From Flavobacterium ajazii (GTDB lineage Bacteria; Bacteroidota; Bacteroidia; Flavobacteriales; Flavobacteriaceae): 64,000 bases of DNA. A model generated the notes under the pieces. It saw only the letters and a list, made by a program, of their open reading frames with translations, was not told where the DNA came from and made no database searches. Positions 26,070 through 35,408 of the stretch are shown here, piece by piece. Numbering within the stretch: the stretch's first letter is position 1; each line of letters opens with the position of its first letter. The position numbers were made by a program, and so were the translations under genes. The DNA lies in contig NZ_JAAEHL010000003.1 of the NCBI RefSeq assembly GCF_010614725.1, forward strand, positions 434,001-498,000. Reading direction: 5' to 3'.

Positions 26070-26861
26070 TTATTTAAATATTAGAACGCAAAGCGATATT
26101 AAAATTGAAAGTCCCGATATAATAACAGATGTATTAGGACCGACCGCAGCAGCATTTATTTTGGTTTTATTAGGCTCTACATATATCACATCATTTTGGG
26201 CCAGATAATAAAAGGGCGAATTAATAAAATCTGCTTTAGTAATATCAACCCTATTATATGATTTTATACCATTAATTTCGCGTATAATCAGAATATTATC
26301 CCTCTTACCGTAAACACTTAAGTCTTTTGCCATAGACAAAGCTTCAATCAGCGTAATTCTTTCGGAAGCGACAGAATAAGTTCCGGGCATATTGACTTCG
26401 CCCTGCAGGGAAACCTTAAAATTAATGACTCGAAGATTAATAATTGGATTTTTAATGTAAACAGAGATTTTTTCTCTAAGTAATCTTAAAACTTCTGTCC
26501 TGGTCAGCCCCCCCACTTGTAATTTCCCTAAAACAGGAAATTCGATATTTCCTTCTTTATCAACCAGATAAGACTGTTGTGTTTGCTGACCTCCTGCTGC
26601 CATTAAATTGTTTGCATTAGGTACTATAACCGAAGTTAAATTGAAGGGAATCGCAATTTCAGGATCTTCAGCAGAAACTATAATCATTAATAAATCATCC
26701 GGCTGAATTTTTATTTCATAAGAGGCTATATTTTGCGAAATATTAGTCCCATCAATATTTTGATAATATACTATATCTTTTTTTGAGGCACAGGAAAAAA
26801 ACAAAAACACAGTAAGATAAAACAGACTTGTTTTTCTAAATTTAAAAAAATTGAAATTCAT
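26070..26861 (-). CDS. Wza-like polysaccharide export outer-membrane lipoprotein
   Basis: 263 residues. The leader ends in LTVFLFFSCASKKD (lipobox Cys), then comes a poly-export domain (IVYYQNIDG and KIQPDDLLMIIVSAEDPE) and an SLBB-type region (VSLQGEVNMPGTYSVASERI). A C-terminal hydrophobic helix (NTSVIISGLSILISLCVLIF) ends the protein, comparable to the Wza C-terminal helix. It forms the outer-membrane exit channel working with the Wzc-like protein. First gene of a wza-wzc pair, with a promoter 20 bases upstream. Confidence 0.93.
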   Translation of the reverse strand: MNFNFFKFRKTSLFYLTVFLFFSCASKKDIVYYQNIDGTNISQNIASYEIKIQPDDLLMIIVSAEDPEIAIPFNLTSVIVPNANNLMAAGGQQTQQSYLVDKEGNIEFPVLGKLQVGGLTRTEVLRLLREKISVYIKNPIINLRVINFKVSLQGEVNMPGTYSVASERITLIEALSMAKDLSVYGKRDNILIIREINGIKSYNRVDITKADFINSPFYYLAQNDVIYVEPNKTKINAAAVGPNTSVIISGLSILISLCVLIFK

Positions 26862-26881
26862 TAGGACTTTGGTTTATACCG

Positions 26882-26889
26882 CAAATATA
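26882..26889 (-). promoter_or_regulatory. Promoter -7 element of the wza-wzc operon
   Basis: Reads TATATTTG on the minus strand, an exact TAnnTTTG, 20 bases before the wza ATG. No clear TTG at -33. Confidence 0.5.
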
Positions 26890-26992
26890 AAGAATAGCTT
26901 TTACTTTCTTATCTATATGATAATTGTCAGGATAATCAATAAACTGATTTTTATCTGTAATATCGATTTTATCTACAATAAAGATATAAACT

Positions 26993-28411
26993 CTAATAAG
27001 CATTTTCTTCACCTTTCACTACATTAATAATAGTTTTAATTATGATTTTGATATCTAACAAAATACTCCAGTTTTCAATATACCAGATATCATATTCTAC
27101 TCTGTTTTCCATATCGATAAGCTCTCTGGTTTCACCCCGGTAGCCATTTACCTGAGCCCAGCCTGTAATACCAGGTTTCGTATATTGACGTACCAGGTAA
27201 TTTCCTATCAAATCAGTATATTGCTTCGTATGATTGACCATATGGGGTCTCGGTCCTACCACAGACATATCGCCTAAAAAAACATTGAAAAACTGTGGCA
27301 GTTCATCTATACTCGTTTTACGCATAAAAGCACCAAACTTAGTAATACGTTGATCTCCTTTTGCTGCTTGCAGTTTGTCTGACTGTTTGTTTACCCGCAT
27401 ACTTCTAAATTTCCAGCAGAAAAAAGATTCATTATCTCTTCCGGAACGCTCCTGTCTAAAAAAAACAGGCCCAGGTGATTCTATTTTAATAAAAATTATA
27501 ATTATTGGAAACAGCCATGGAAAAATCAGCAATATGACTCCCAGTGAAAAAACGATATCAAATGCCTTTTTTGACAACCTATTTACAGTATATTCTAGCG
27601 GTTCTGTACGGAACATTAAGACAGGGGTATTTTCATAAAATGAAATCTCCACCTTACTGGATTTAGTATACAATTGAAAATCGGGAATAAATTTAACACG
27701 AACCATATGATGCTCGCATATTTTTATTAATTTATTTATGATATTTATATTGTCAATATGTAATGCCACATACATTTCATCTACCTGATGGGCAATTACA
27801 TATTTTTCTACTTCTTCAAACCCACCTAATATGGGTCCTGAAATAAAGGCGAAAGGATCTATTTTTTCATCAAAAAAACCTAAAAAGCGATACCCATACG
27901 TTAAATCTTTAGACAGGGTTTTTCGTATACGTTCGCCAGCATCGTTAGCACCAATAATAATTACACTTTTAAAATTATATCCTTTGGCTCGTATGTATTT
28001 TAAAAGTTCCATTGACAAAAACCTGGAGAGCATGAGCAAACAGAAGAAAAAGAAATAAAAATAAAGTAACCGAAGTCTTGAGATTTGTGAATACTTTAAA
28101 AAGAGCACAAAAAAAGCGATTAAGGCAATATGAAATACAAATTTTTTTGTTGTACGCTTTAAAATAGATTCTAAGGGTTCAATTCTTACTATACGATAAG
28201 AATCATTTCGTAATAACAGTGCAATCCATATTAAATTGGACAAAAAAGACACCGTTTGTACTTCTTTAAGAAAGAGCTTGTCAAGATTCCCAAAACGTAC
28301 CCAGGAGGATAATACAATGGAAAAATTTAAAAGTATCACATCCCATACTACAAACAAAAGTTTAAAATAGCGGGAGAAACGGTGACGGGAAAGAATATCT
28401 AAAATTTTCAT
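26993..28411 (-). CDS. WcaJ-like undecaprenyl-phosphate sugar-1-phosphate transferase
   Basis: 472 residues. The N-terminal half has about four membrane helices and a Rossmann-like CoA-binding-type domain (SVIIIGANDAGERIRK). The C-terminal bacterial sugar transferase domain shows PGPVFFRQERSG, FFCWKFRSMRVN, SIDELPQFFNVF, VGPRPHM and KPGITGWAQVNGYRG. It starts the lipid-linked repeat unit by moving a hexose-1-phosphate (often glucose) to undecaprenyl phosphate. It lies just before wza in the transcription order of the locus. Confidence 0.95.
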   Translation of the reverse strand: MKILDILSRHRFSRYFKLLFVVWDVILLNFSIVLSSWVRFGNLDKLFLKEVQTVSFLSNLIWIALLLRNDSYRIVRIEPLESILKRTTKKFVFHIALIAFFVLFLKYSQISRLRLLYFYFFFFCLLMLSRFLSMELLKYIRAKGYNFKSVIIIGANDAGERIRKTLSKDLTYGYRFLGFFDEKIDPFAFISGPILGGFEEVEKYVIAHQVDEMYVALHIDNINIINKLIKICEHHMVRVKFIPDFQLYTKSSKVEISFYENTPVLMFRTEPLEYTVNRLSKKAFDIVFSLGVILLIFPWLFPIIIIFIKIESPGPVFFRQERSGRDNESFFCWKFRSMRVNKQSDKLQAAKGDQRITKFGAFMRKTSIDELPQFFNVFLGDMSVVGPRPHMVNHTKQYTDLIGNYLVRQYTKPGITGWAQVNGYRGETRELIDMENRVEYDIWYIENWSILLDIKIIIKTIINVVKGEENAY

Positions 28412-28452
28412 AAAATCGTAAACCTCTGTTTATAATACATCTTTAGCATAAC

Positions 28453-29199
28453 TCATTTTTTTATATATTGCATCAAGGCGATTATTTTTTTTTGAAAAAC
28501 TACCTTTATACCTGACATATTGTGATAATTATATATCTGGCAATCCTCTTTTAACACCTTAAAGACTCTTTTATAATCGGTACTTAGACCGCCCATTCGC
28601 ATTTTTACTATATAAGCATTTAGATAACTCATCTTTATTTTATTCTTAAAAAGATAACGCAACAAAAACTCGGTGTCCGAAGCAATTTTAAATTTCAAAT
28701 CATAATTGCCATACCTGTCAATAATATTTTTTTTGATATAAACTGTAGGGTGCAAAGGCAGCCACCCCGACTTCAGTTTTTTATAATCATATTCCCCTCC
28801 AATCCTATTTCTTACTATTCTCTGCTCTTCATCGTTGGTAACATAAATGCCGTTTCCGTAAATTCCGTCTGAATCCGGATTATTTTTAAAAGTATCTACT
28901 ATTTTAGAAATTACTTTCTCATCATAAAAAACGTCGTCAGAGTGCATTAATCCTATAATATCCCCGGTAGCCATCGCTAATCCTTTATTTATTGCATCAT
29001 ACATTCCTTTATCAGGTTCTGAAATATATTTGGCAATTTTATCCGAATATTTTCTAATAATATCCTGAGTCCCATCTGATGAATTACCATCGACAACTAT
29101 ATATTCAATATCCTGATAGTCCTGATCCAAAACACTCTTTATGGATTGTTCAATAGTTGATTTTCTATTGTAACAAACTGTAATAACGGAGACCTTCAT
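28453..29199 (-). CDS. Glycosyltransferase family 2
   Basis: 248 residues. GT-A fold with MKVSVITVCYNRKSTIEQSI, YIVVDGNSSDGT, the PDKGMYDAINKGLAMATGD segment, and LMHSDDVFYD with the DxD-like metal site. This pattern is common in WcaA-like transferases of exopolysaccharide clusters. Donor and acceptor are unknown. No membrane helix. Spaced 41 bases upstream of the wcaJ-like gene. Confidence 0.9.
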   Translation of the reverse strand: MKVSVITVCYNRKSTIEQSIKSVLDQDYQDIEYIVVDGNSSDGTQDIIRKYSDKIAKYISEPDKGMYDAINKGLAMATGDIIGLMHSDDVFYDEKVISKIVDTFKNNPDSDGIYGNGIYVTNDEEQRIVRNRIGGEYDYKKLKSGWLPLHPTVYIKKNIIDRYGNYDLKFKIASDTEFLLRYLFKNKIKMSYLNAYIVKMRMGGLSTDYKRVFKVLKEDCQIYNYHNMSGIKVVFQKKIIALMQYIKK

Positions 29200-29226
29200 A
29201 AATTATGATTAACTAAGAAAATTATT

Positions 29227-30054
29227 TTATTTCTTTTTTTGGCTGAGTAATTCTTTGCTTTTCAAAACAATAAAATACTCATAAATAGATTGTAAAGTAG
29301 CATAAGTCATACCAGCACTGCCATCTAAAAATGCCCTTCTTACAATTACCATATAAAACCATTTTATTAAAGGACGTCCGGGTAATTTGTAAAACAATCC
29401 TTTTTGATGATATCTTTTTTCTGTAAAATCTTTACCAAACAAAGCCTTTCTGAAAGAAAAAGTAACGCCCTGATTTAAATCTTTAACCCTTGTCAAAGCT
29501 TCCATATCTGCGTAACTTAAATGTCTCTGAATCCAGAATCTAAATCCTTTACTAAATGGATAATGATCTAAGAAACCTTCGATTTTACCTGTCGGACCAT
29601 CAGGAATTGAAACCGGATTTACCAATCTCTCATAACGCATCTTGTCAGGACGAAACAGTCTTAGGTAAAAAGGTGACATTTGAGCATGTTTAAGCCATTT
29701 CCCATTCCATGCAAAATCTCTTCTTCTCAATTCGTATGCAACAAATTCTGAATTATTATCTGGTTTAAGTTCTATTATGGCGTTTAATAATGATTCCGAA
29801 ACCCTTTCATCAGCATCAATATAAAGTACCCATCGATATTTGAATTTTATATTAGTCAAGCCCCAGTTTTGATGCGCTGACCAATTATCAAAAACTCGTT
29901 GCGTAATGGTTGCTCCTGCATCCTTAGCAATTTCCAACGTTCGATCATCACTAAAAGAATCAAATACATGGATATCATCACTCCAAGTAACCGATGCTAA
30001 ACAGCCAGGTAAATCTTGCTCTTCGTTTTTAGTGAGTATTAATATTGAAATCAT
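29227..30054 (-). CDS. Glycosyltransferase family 2, WaaE/KdtX-like
   Basis: 275 residues. It starts MISILILTKNEEQDLPGCLA, has HVFDSFSDDRT, NWSAHQNWGL and WVLYIDADERVS (DxD), as in WaaE/KdtX-type glucosyltransferases. The C-terminal half (KLPGRPLIKWFYMVIVRRAF) is typical of the group and may touch the membrane. It probably adds one sugar of the repeat unit. Confidence 0.9.
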   Translation of the reverse strand: MISILILTKNEEQDLPGCLASVTWSDDIHVFDSFSDDRTLEIAKDAGATITQRVFDNWSAHQNWGLTNIKFKYRWVLYIDADERVSESLLNAIIELKPDNNSEFVAYELRRRDFAWNGKWLKHAQMSPFYLRLFRPDKMRYERLVNPVSIPDGPTGKIEGFLDHYPFSKGFRFWIQRHLSYADMEALTRVKDLNQGVTFSFRKALFGKDFTEKRYHQKGLFYKLPGRPLIKWFYMVIVRRAFLDGSAGMTYATLQSIYEYFIVLKSKELLSQKKK

Positions 30055-30079
30055 ATATTTTATAAATTAAAAATAACAT

Positions 30080-30916
30080 CTAATAAGCTAGTTTAACATT
30101 TTCAATAATATGTTTTTCGTCAAACATCGAACATAAAACGACACTATTTGGAAAATCTTCAAAAATTTTATTAAATTTTTCTTTTGGGCTCTTATTTTTA
30201 TCACCTCCGTTTAATGGTGAAAAAATTATATTTGACATTAATCCTCTGCCTTTAACTACATCGTCATATTCAAAAGTTCCTGATGAATTATTAAATTGTA
30301 AAACATCGAATTTGTTTAAATAAGTGTCATGTAAAGATTGCTGTGATTGCATGTAAGCTAAACCCCAGCCTCTTATTTTACCTTCTTTCTTGAAAATTTC
30401 TGCCAATTCTGCTAATTCATCAAAATATACTAAAGTATCAAGTGGCTCATGAATAAATAGATAATCTAAATAATCAGTATTCAATTCTCTTAGACTTTTT
30501 TCTACACTTTTAAGCATTTCGGTTTTGCGAAGTACTAAACGATTATGAAAATGATCTGCAATTTTAGGAATTTGGCTACTTTGAGTTTCTTTATTATGTT
30601 CTTTTTTTAAATTTTCACGAGCATATCTAACTAAAGGTTTAACAGGTTTAAGTAAATTAGCTTTCCAATTTGCATAAATACCAAATTTACTTGCCAGCAC
30701 AACCTTATCTCGTTTATATTTGACAATTTTACCAACAAATTTTTCCGCCTCACCATATCCATAAGAACGTGCTAAATCAAAATGATTTATACCATTATCT
30801 AATGCACATTCTATTGCATACTTAGCTTTTTTTGAATCAACGGAACCCATTATTGGGGCACATCCAAAACCTAAAGCAGAAGATTCAATGCCTTTTATCA
30901 ATTCAATTTTTCTCAT
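30080..30916 (-). CDS. Aldo/keto reductase
   Basis: 278 residues. TIM-barrel AKR with the catalytic tetrad Asp47 and Tyr52 (HFDLARSYGYGEAE), Lys77 (ASKFGI) and His156 (FIHEP). It is shorter than usual (about 320) and the C-terminal NADPH-binding end seems brief. It overlaps the GMC oxidoreductase gene by 14 bases, so the two are translated together. The pair could oxidise then reduce a sugar hydroxyl, but that is inference. Confidence 0.88.
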   Translation of the reverse strand: MRKIELIKGIESSALGFGCAPIMGSVDSKKAKYAIECALDNGINHFDLARSYGYGEAEKFVGKIVKYKRDKVVLASKFGIYANWKANLLKPVKPLVRYARENLKKEHNKETQSSQIPKIADHFHNRLVLRKTEMLKSVEKSLRELNTDYLDYLFIHEPLDTLVYFDELAELAEIFKKEGKIRGWGLAYMQSQQSLHDTYLNKFDVLQFNNSSGTFEYDDVVKGRGLMSNIIFSPLNGGDKNKSPKEKFNKIFEDFPNSVVLCSMFDEKHIIENVKLAY

Positions 30917-32567
30917 ATTTTTTTGTTAAATGATTTGCCAAGCGAACAGCAAAAGCTCCTAAAAAAAATGTTGGATTTGCCTGGCTTGATGTTGGAAAAA
31001 CAGAACTGCTACAGATAAAAACATTTTCTGTACCCCATAGTTTTAAATCTCTGTCTACAACACCTTCCTCACTACTATTGGCAATTCTTGTAGTTCCCGA
31101 CTGATGAATACCATCACACGACATTTCCTTTATTTTCTCTTGTAATTCTTTTTGTTCATACCAATATTCTAATTTCCCAGCACCAGTTTCTTTGAGCCAA
31201 TCATCTAATATTTCATGAGTCTTTATTATGGAATCTATATCTACATCAGTTAATTTATAATATATTTTTAAAGTTTCTCCATCAGTATCCAATTCCATTC
31301 TATTCTCTTCAAAAGGAATTTGTTCAGTATGAAAATGAAGTGCATAATGATTTTTAGGACTATAAAGAAAAACTCCCGGAAGTTTACGTTTCATTAAGTA
31401 ACGTTTAATAAAAATTGAGCCTGGAATTATTAAGGAACCTGGCAAATCTTTTATTACATTCCAAATATGCTTTTTGATCCCTGTGACTTTCCCTTTTGTT
31501 ATTGAGTGTGCAATAGCAGGAGGAGCAAGTTTTCTTCCTATAACCGGTAGTAACATCATTAAATACATCACAGACATTGGTCCACTGCGATGTTTTGGAT
31601 CAAAATATAAAGGATTATCAAGCCAAATTGCAGTATTTAAAAGTTTTTTTTCCAAAAGTAAATCCTTTGTAAACTGAAATCGTCTACGAGTATAAACACC
31701 ATCTTTATCTTTTAGAAAACCATAATCTGTTTTTTTTGGATCGCCAATAAAATGAACCGAAGCAATTTTACCAGACAAATGCCCTTGATAATATTTACCT
31801 AATGCCTGAGGAACTTTTTTAAGTAAATTAAATAATTGCTTATTGCGAAGTAAAATCCTAGTTGTTTCCTGAGTTCCTGCTGCTAGAACAAAAGATTTTG
31901 CTTTTATTGTAAAATTTTCTAAACTTGAAACACATCTAATTTTTAAAGAATTAACACTTCCATTATCATTAGGAGCCTCAAAATCTCTTGCTTCATAACC
32001 TTCAATTACTTCAAGGTTTTTTAAGGCTTTTATATCATTTAAAAAACGTTTCCCAAATCGGGTTGGCATACTATAACGTTCCAAAACTGAATCCGTAACT
32101 ATCCCCTTTTTAAATTTTTCTGAAATAGAGGTAACTTTAAAATCTATTGAGTTACTTAAATCAAACATTGGTTCACCACACTCAAAATATTCCGTCGTAT
32201 TTGAAAGAAAATGTTTTACTTCATTAAACAAATCTAAATCCCAAGTACATTGTCCTTTTAAAACAGGACGTTGCATAAAATCTATCTCATCAAACATAAC
32301 GCATCGCCCCCCCCAGGTTGCAGAAGAACCACCAAGACCTTTGTTGGTACATTCATAAGGATTGTGATGATTAACGGGGTTTGTGTTTATTATGGTCTCG
32401 TCCAAATTATTTTTTTCAAACATCTGATCTTTTACACCATACTCTATCAATAAAACTTTTCTCTCAGGATTTAATTTAGAGTATTCCATTGCTACAATCA
32501 TACCAGCAGGGCCACTACCAACAATACATAAATCATAAAGAGTTTCAGTTATATTTTTAATTTCCAT
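30903..32567 (-). CDS. GMC-family FAD-dependent oxidoreductase
   Basis: 554 residues. The N-terminal dinucleotide fold is CIVGSGPAGMIVAMEYSKL (about residues 13-31), followed by GGSSATWGGRCVMFDE. The C-terminal GMC domain has DGIHQSGTTRIANS and NPTFFLGAFAVRLA, where the conserved His is expected. GMC enzymes oxidise alcohol groups, including sugars. Such a gene inside a glycan locus suggests modification of a sugar or lipid-linked intermediate. Its ATG directly abuts the stop of the upstream acetyltransferase gene. Confidence 0.88.
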   Translation of the reverse strand: MEIKNITETLYDLCIVGSGPAGMIVAMEYSKLNPERKVLLIEYGVKDQMFEKNNLDETIINTNPVNHHNPYECTNKGLGGSSATWGGRCVMFDEIDFMQRPVLKGQCTWDLDLFNEVKHFLSNTTEYFECGEPMFDLSNSIDFKVTSISEKFKKGIVTDSVLERYSMPTRFGKRFLNDIKALKNLEVIEGYEARDFEAPNDNGSVNSLKIRCVSSLENFTIKAKSFVLAAGTQETTRILLRNKQLFNLLKKVPQALGKYYQGHLSGKIASVHFIGDPKKTDYGFLKDKDGVYTRRRFQFTKDLLLEKKLLNTAIWLDNPLYFDPKHRSGPMSVMYLMMLLPVIGRKLAPPAIAHSITKGKVTGIKKHIWNVIKDLPGSLIIPGSIFIKRYLMKRKLPGVFLYSPKNHYALHFHTEQIPFEENRMELDTDGETLKIYYKLTDVDIDSIIKTHEILDDWLKETGAGKLEYWYEQKELQEKIKEMSCDGIHQSGTTRIANSSEEGVVDRDLKLWGTENVFICSSSVFPTSSQANPTFFLGAFAVRLANHLTKKYEKN

Positions 32568-33143
32568 TCAATTTTTTTTTTCAACTAGAAAATTATTACG
32601 CTTTTTTATCAATTTACATGGATTACCGGCATATACTGACCAATGCTCCAGATTTTTAGAAGTAATAGAAAGCGCTCCTAAAACACTTCCTTCATGGCAT
32701 ATAACCCCAGGTAAAACAACAGCTTTAGCACAAATCCAAACATAAGGTTCAATAATGATTTCCTTTTTCATATAAGTGAACATAATGGTGTTATAATCAT
32801 GAGTTGCACCACATAAATAAGAATCTTGCGACAAGATAGAATGATGTCCCAAAAAAACTCTCTCGGGATTATAAATTTCTACCCCTGGACCAATTGTAAC
32901 TACTTCTTCTGTTTCTAAAAGCCAGGGAGCCCAAATTTTACAGGTAGGATATATAAAATTATTTTTACCGAGTTTAGCCCCAAAAAATTTTAACACAAAA
33001 CTCCTCCAACCATGAAAAGGTGCAGGAGTATATCTACATAAGACAAACCACGATATCTGCCATATCAACCTTTTAACTTTATTCCATTTTGAAAAAATAG
33101 GTCTTTTATAAGCATCTTTATCATTTTTATTATGACTTATCAT
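32568..33143 (-). CDS. WcaF-like hexapeptide-repeat acetyltransferase
   Basis: 191 residues. It has the left-handed beta-helix pattern (IGPGVEIYNPERVFLGHHS, IIIEPYVWICAKAVVLPGV) and the N-terminus WRSFVLKFFGAKLGKNN typical of colanic-acid type WcaF enzymes, with ATHDYNT carrying the likely catalytic His. It acetylates a sugar in the repeat unit using acetyl-CoA; which sugar is unknown. Three bases separate it from the upstream acyltransferase gene. Confidence 0.9.
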   Translation of the reverse strand: MISHNKNDKDAYKRPIFSKWNKVKRLIWQISWFVLCRYTPAPFHGWRSFVLKFFGAKLGKNNFIYPTCKIWAPWLLETEEVVTIGPGVEIYNPERVFLGHHSILSQDSYLCGATHDYNTIMFTYMKKEIIIEPYVWICAKAVVLPGVICHEGSVLGALSITSKNLEHWSVYAGNPCKLIKKRNNFLVEKKN

Positions 33144-33145
33144 GA

Positions 33146-34174
33146 CTATATATTTTTTAAAAGTAAATTACGCTTCTCGATCGCTTTTTTTTCAACCAAA
33201 ATGTAAAATATTTTTCCTATTACAATACATACAAACAATGTCAATAAAGATATAATACCCTCATTAGATATATTATTTTTTTGAACTATCATTTCTATAA
33301 AATTTATCACTAAATTATGTGTAAGATAGATTGAATAAGCCATATAAGCACCTTCCTTTATAAAATTAAATCGAGAAATGAAAAATTCATCTGCAAAATA
33401 AAATGACAAAAATGTTAAACCAATAATAATGACCAATATTAAATAACCAAAACTATAAGTAAAAACAGTTTGAAAATTTGAAAGATAGCTACCGAATAGT
33501 AAAAAGACCATAAACATGAATAAACTAAAATATGGATTTACTTTAAACGAAAAATTATAATGATTAATTAAAAATGAAATTAAACACCCTAAGGCTATAC
33601 CATCAAATCTAAAAATACTTGCTGTGGTATAATATCCCCAATTCATGTTAAGATAATTTCCAAAATAAAGTCTAATAAATGAGGGTGCCAAAACTAAAGT
33701 AATCCAAACGAAAAGCTGTAAATACTTGTTCTTAAGTAATGATAAAAACAGAACTATAAAGGGGAAAACCAAATAAAAATGTTCTTCAACACATAAAGAC
33801 CATGATGCCAAAAAAAAAGGTATCGTTTGGTAAAAATTTTGAAAAAATAATATATATCCCCAATCGAAAGATTGTTTCTTGAAAAAATATACAGCTGCAT
33901 ATGAAATTATTAATGTAATTATATAAGGGGGATATGTTCTCAAAAAACGTCCTAGCCAAAACTTTAATAAACTAACATTCTTCTTTTTAAAATAAATATT
34001 TGAAATCAAAAAACCACTCAAAAGAAAAAACATTTCAACCCCATATTTCCCAACTTTAAGCAATACATCATATTTTATTATATTAGATAAAAATCGGGTT
34101 CCTATATGAAGGTAGACAACTAATAGTATTGCTAAAAAGCGAAATAAATCCAGATTTTTTATTCTTTTTTCCAT
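33146..34174 (-). CDS. Acyltransferase 3 (OafA-like) membrane protein, first of three
   Basis: 342 residues with about 10 hydrophobic helices. The family signature is NLDLFRFLAILLVVYLHIGT, with Arg10 and His22 spaced as in the R-x10-13-H motif of acyltransferase-3 enzymes, then MFFLLSGFLISN and SLCVEEHFYL. These inner-membrane proteins O-acylate sugars of surface glycans. Substrate unknown. Confidence 0.9.
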   Translation of the reverse strand: MEKRIKNLDLFRFLAILLVVYLHIGTRFLSNIIKYDVLLKVGKYGVEMFFLLSGFLISNIYFKKKNVSLLKFWLGRFLRTYPPYIITLIISYAAVYFFKKQSFDWGYILFFQNFYQTIPFFLASWSLCVEEHFYLVFPFIVLFLSLLKNKYLQLFVWITLVLAPSFIRLYFGNYLNMNWGYYTTASIFRFDGIALGCLISFLINHYNFSFKVNPYFSLFMFMVFLLFGSYLSNFQTVFTYSFGYLILVIIIGLTFLSFYFADEFFISRFNFIKEGAYMAYSIYLTHNLVINFIEMIVQKNNISNEGIISLLTLFVCIVIGKIFYILVEKKAIEKRNLLLKNI

Positions 34175-34211
34175 ATTCTAATTTTGAAAAGCGATTTAAT
34201 TTTAAAAATAA

Positions 34212-35393
34212 TTATATACTTTTTAAAGTTTTAACATACTTATCTGTACAAATTTTGACATCAAAATTATTTTGATAAGTTTCAAAGGCATTTTTACCTT
34301 TTTTTACTAAACTTTGTTCTGACTCTTCAATTATAGCTAAAAGAATATTCATTAATTCTTTCTTTTTTTTTAAATCAACTAACCAGCCACCTCCTCCATC
34401 AATAATTTCGCGCCAAATATTGATATTTTTAGTTATTAAAACAGGTTTTTTACAAGCCATAGCTTCGACAATCGCAATACCAAAATTTTCCTGATGGCTT
34501 GGTAAAAAATAAGCTGTACAATTATAAAATGCACCCCATTTCGCTTTACCAGATAACATTCCTGGAAAATGTATTTTTTTATTATTTAATGCTAGTTGTA
34601 TCATTTCATTTGCATAATTAGATTCTAATGGCCCGGCAATAACCAAATCCGGCAAATCTAAATTCTCCTGAGATATTTCATTATATGCATTTATCAATAA
34701 GTCGACTCCTTTTTTTTCATGAATACGACTTAAAAAAAGAAAATATTTTTTATCCTTAACAGATAGGCAGCTTTTATGAAACTCTTCTTCCAGTTGCTTA
34801 CTGTTTTCTGGAGGCATCTGAATACCATATCCTACATTAAATATTCTTTTAGGATTATAATTTTTAAAAGTAGTAGCAGCTAATAACATTTCTTCCTCAC
34901 AAGTAAAAAAGACAGCATCAGCATGATTAATACATTTTTTTTCAATTAATGACCAAACTAATTTATTTCGCAAAGCTTTCCACTTTCTGTCTACTGCTTT
35001 TTGAAAATAAGGATCCAGCATGCCATGGGGCATAACTACTATCTTAGGAGCATATTGCTGTTTCTTTTTTAAGAATTTAATTGCTTTATAAACCGCTAAA
35101 TTATGATACTGCCAAATCCCATGAACAATTACAACATCATATTTTTGAATATGTTCTTTTAGCCACCTTGATAATTCCGGTTGATATTTATAAGAAGTTA
35201 TCCCGCTACCAACTTTATAAATAGTAAAATCATCAAGTACAGGATAATTACTATTCTTGTCATCCATACAAACTACTTCTGTTGTTATTCCTACTCTTTT
35301 AAAATAAGGTATAGCATTACGAATTCCCTGACAAGGACCTCCATTACTTGGATGCATTGATGAAATAACACGAAGAATTTTCATTGTATTCAT
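34212..35393 (-). CDS. Glycosyltransferase family 4
   Basis: 393 residues, GT-B fold. It has MHPSNGGPCQGIRNAIPYF near the start, VMPHGMLDPYF, FLSRIHEKKGVDLLINAY in the second domain and PSHQENFGIAIVEAMACKKP, the donor-binding E-x7-E motif. This order matches GT4 mannosyl- or glucosyltransferases. Start is MNTMKIL; the fourth residue Met is an equal option. Confidence 0.92.
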   Translation of the reverse strand: MNTMKILRVISSMHPSNGGPCQGIRNAIPYFKRVGITTEVVCMDDKNSNYPVLDDFTIYKVGSGITSYKYQPELSRWLKEHIQKYDVVIVHGIWQYHNLAVYKAIKFLKKKQQYAPKIVVMPHGMLDPYFQKAVDRKWKALRNKLVWSLIEKKCINHADAVFFTCEEEMLLAATTFKNYNPKRIFNVGYGIQMPPENSKQLEEEFHKSCLSVKDKKYFLFLSRIHEKKGVDLLINAYNEISQENLDLPDLVIAGPLESNYANEMIQLALNNKKIHFPGMLSGKAKWGAFYNCTAYFLPSHQENFGIAIVEAMACKKPVLITKNINIWREIIDGGGGWLVDLKKKKELMNILLAIIEESEQSLVKKGKNAFETYQNNFDVKICTDKYVKTLKSI

Positions 35394-35408
35394 TTATTAT
35401 TTAATAAA

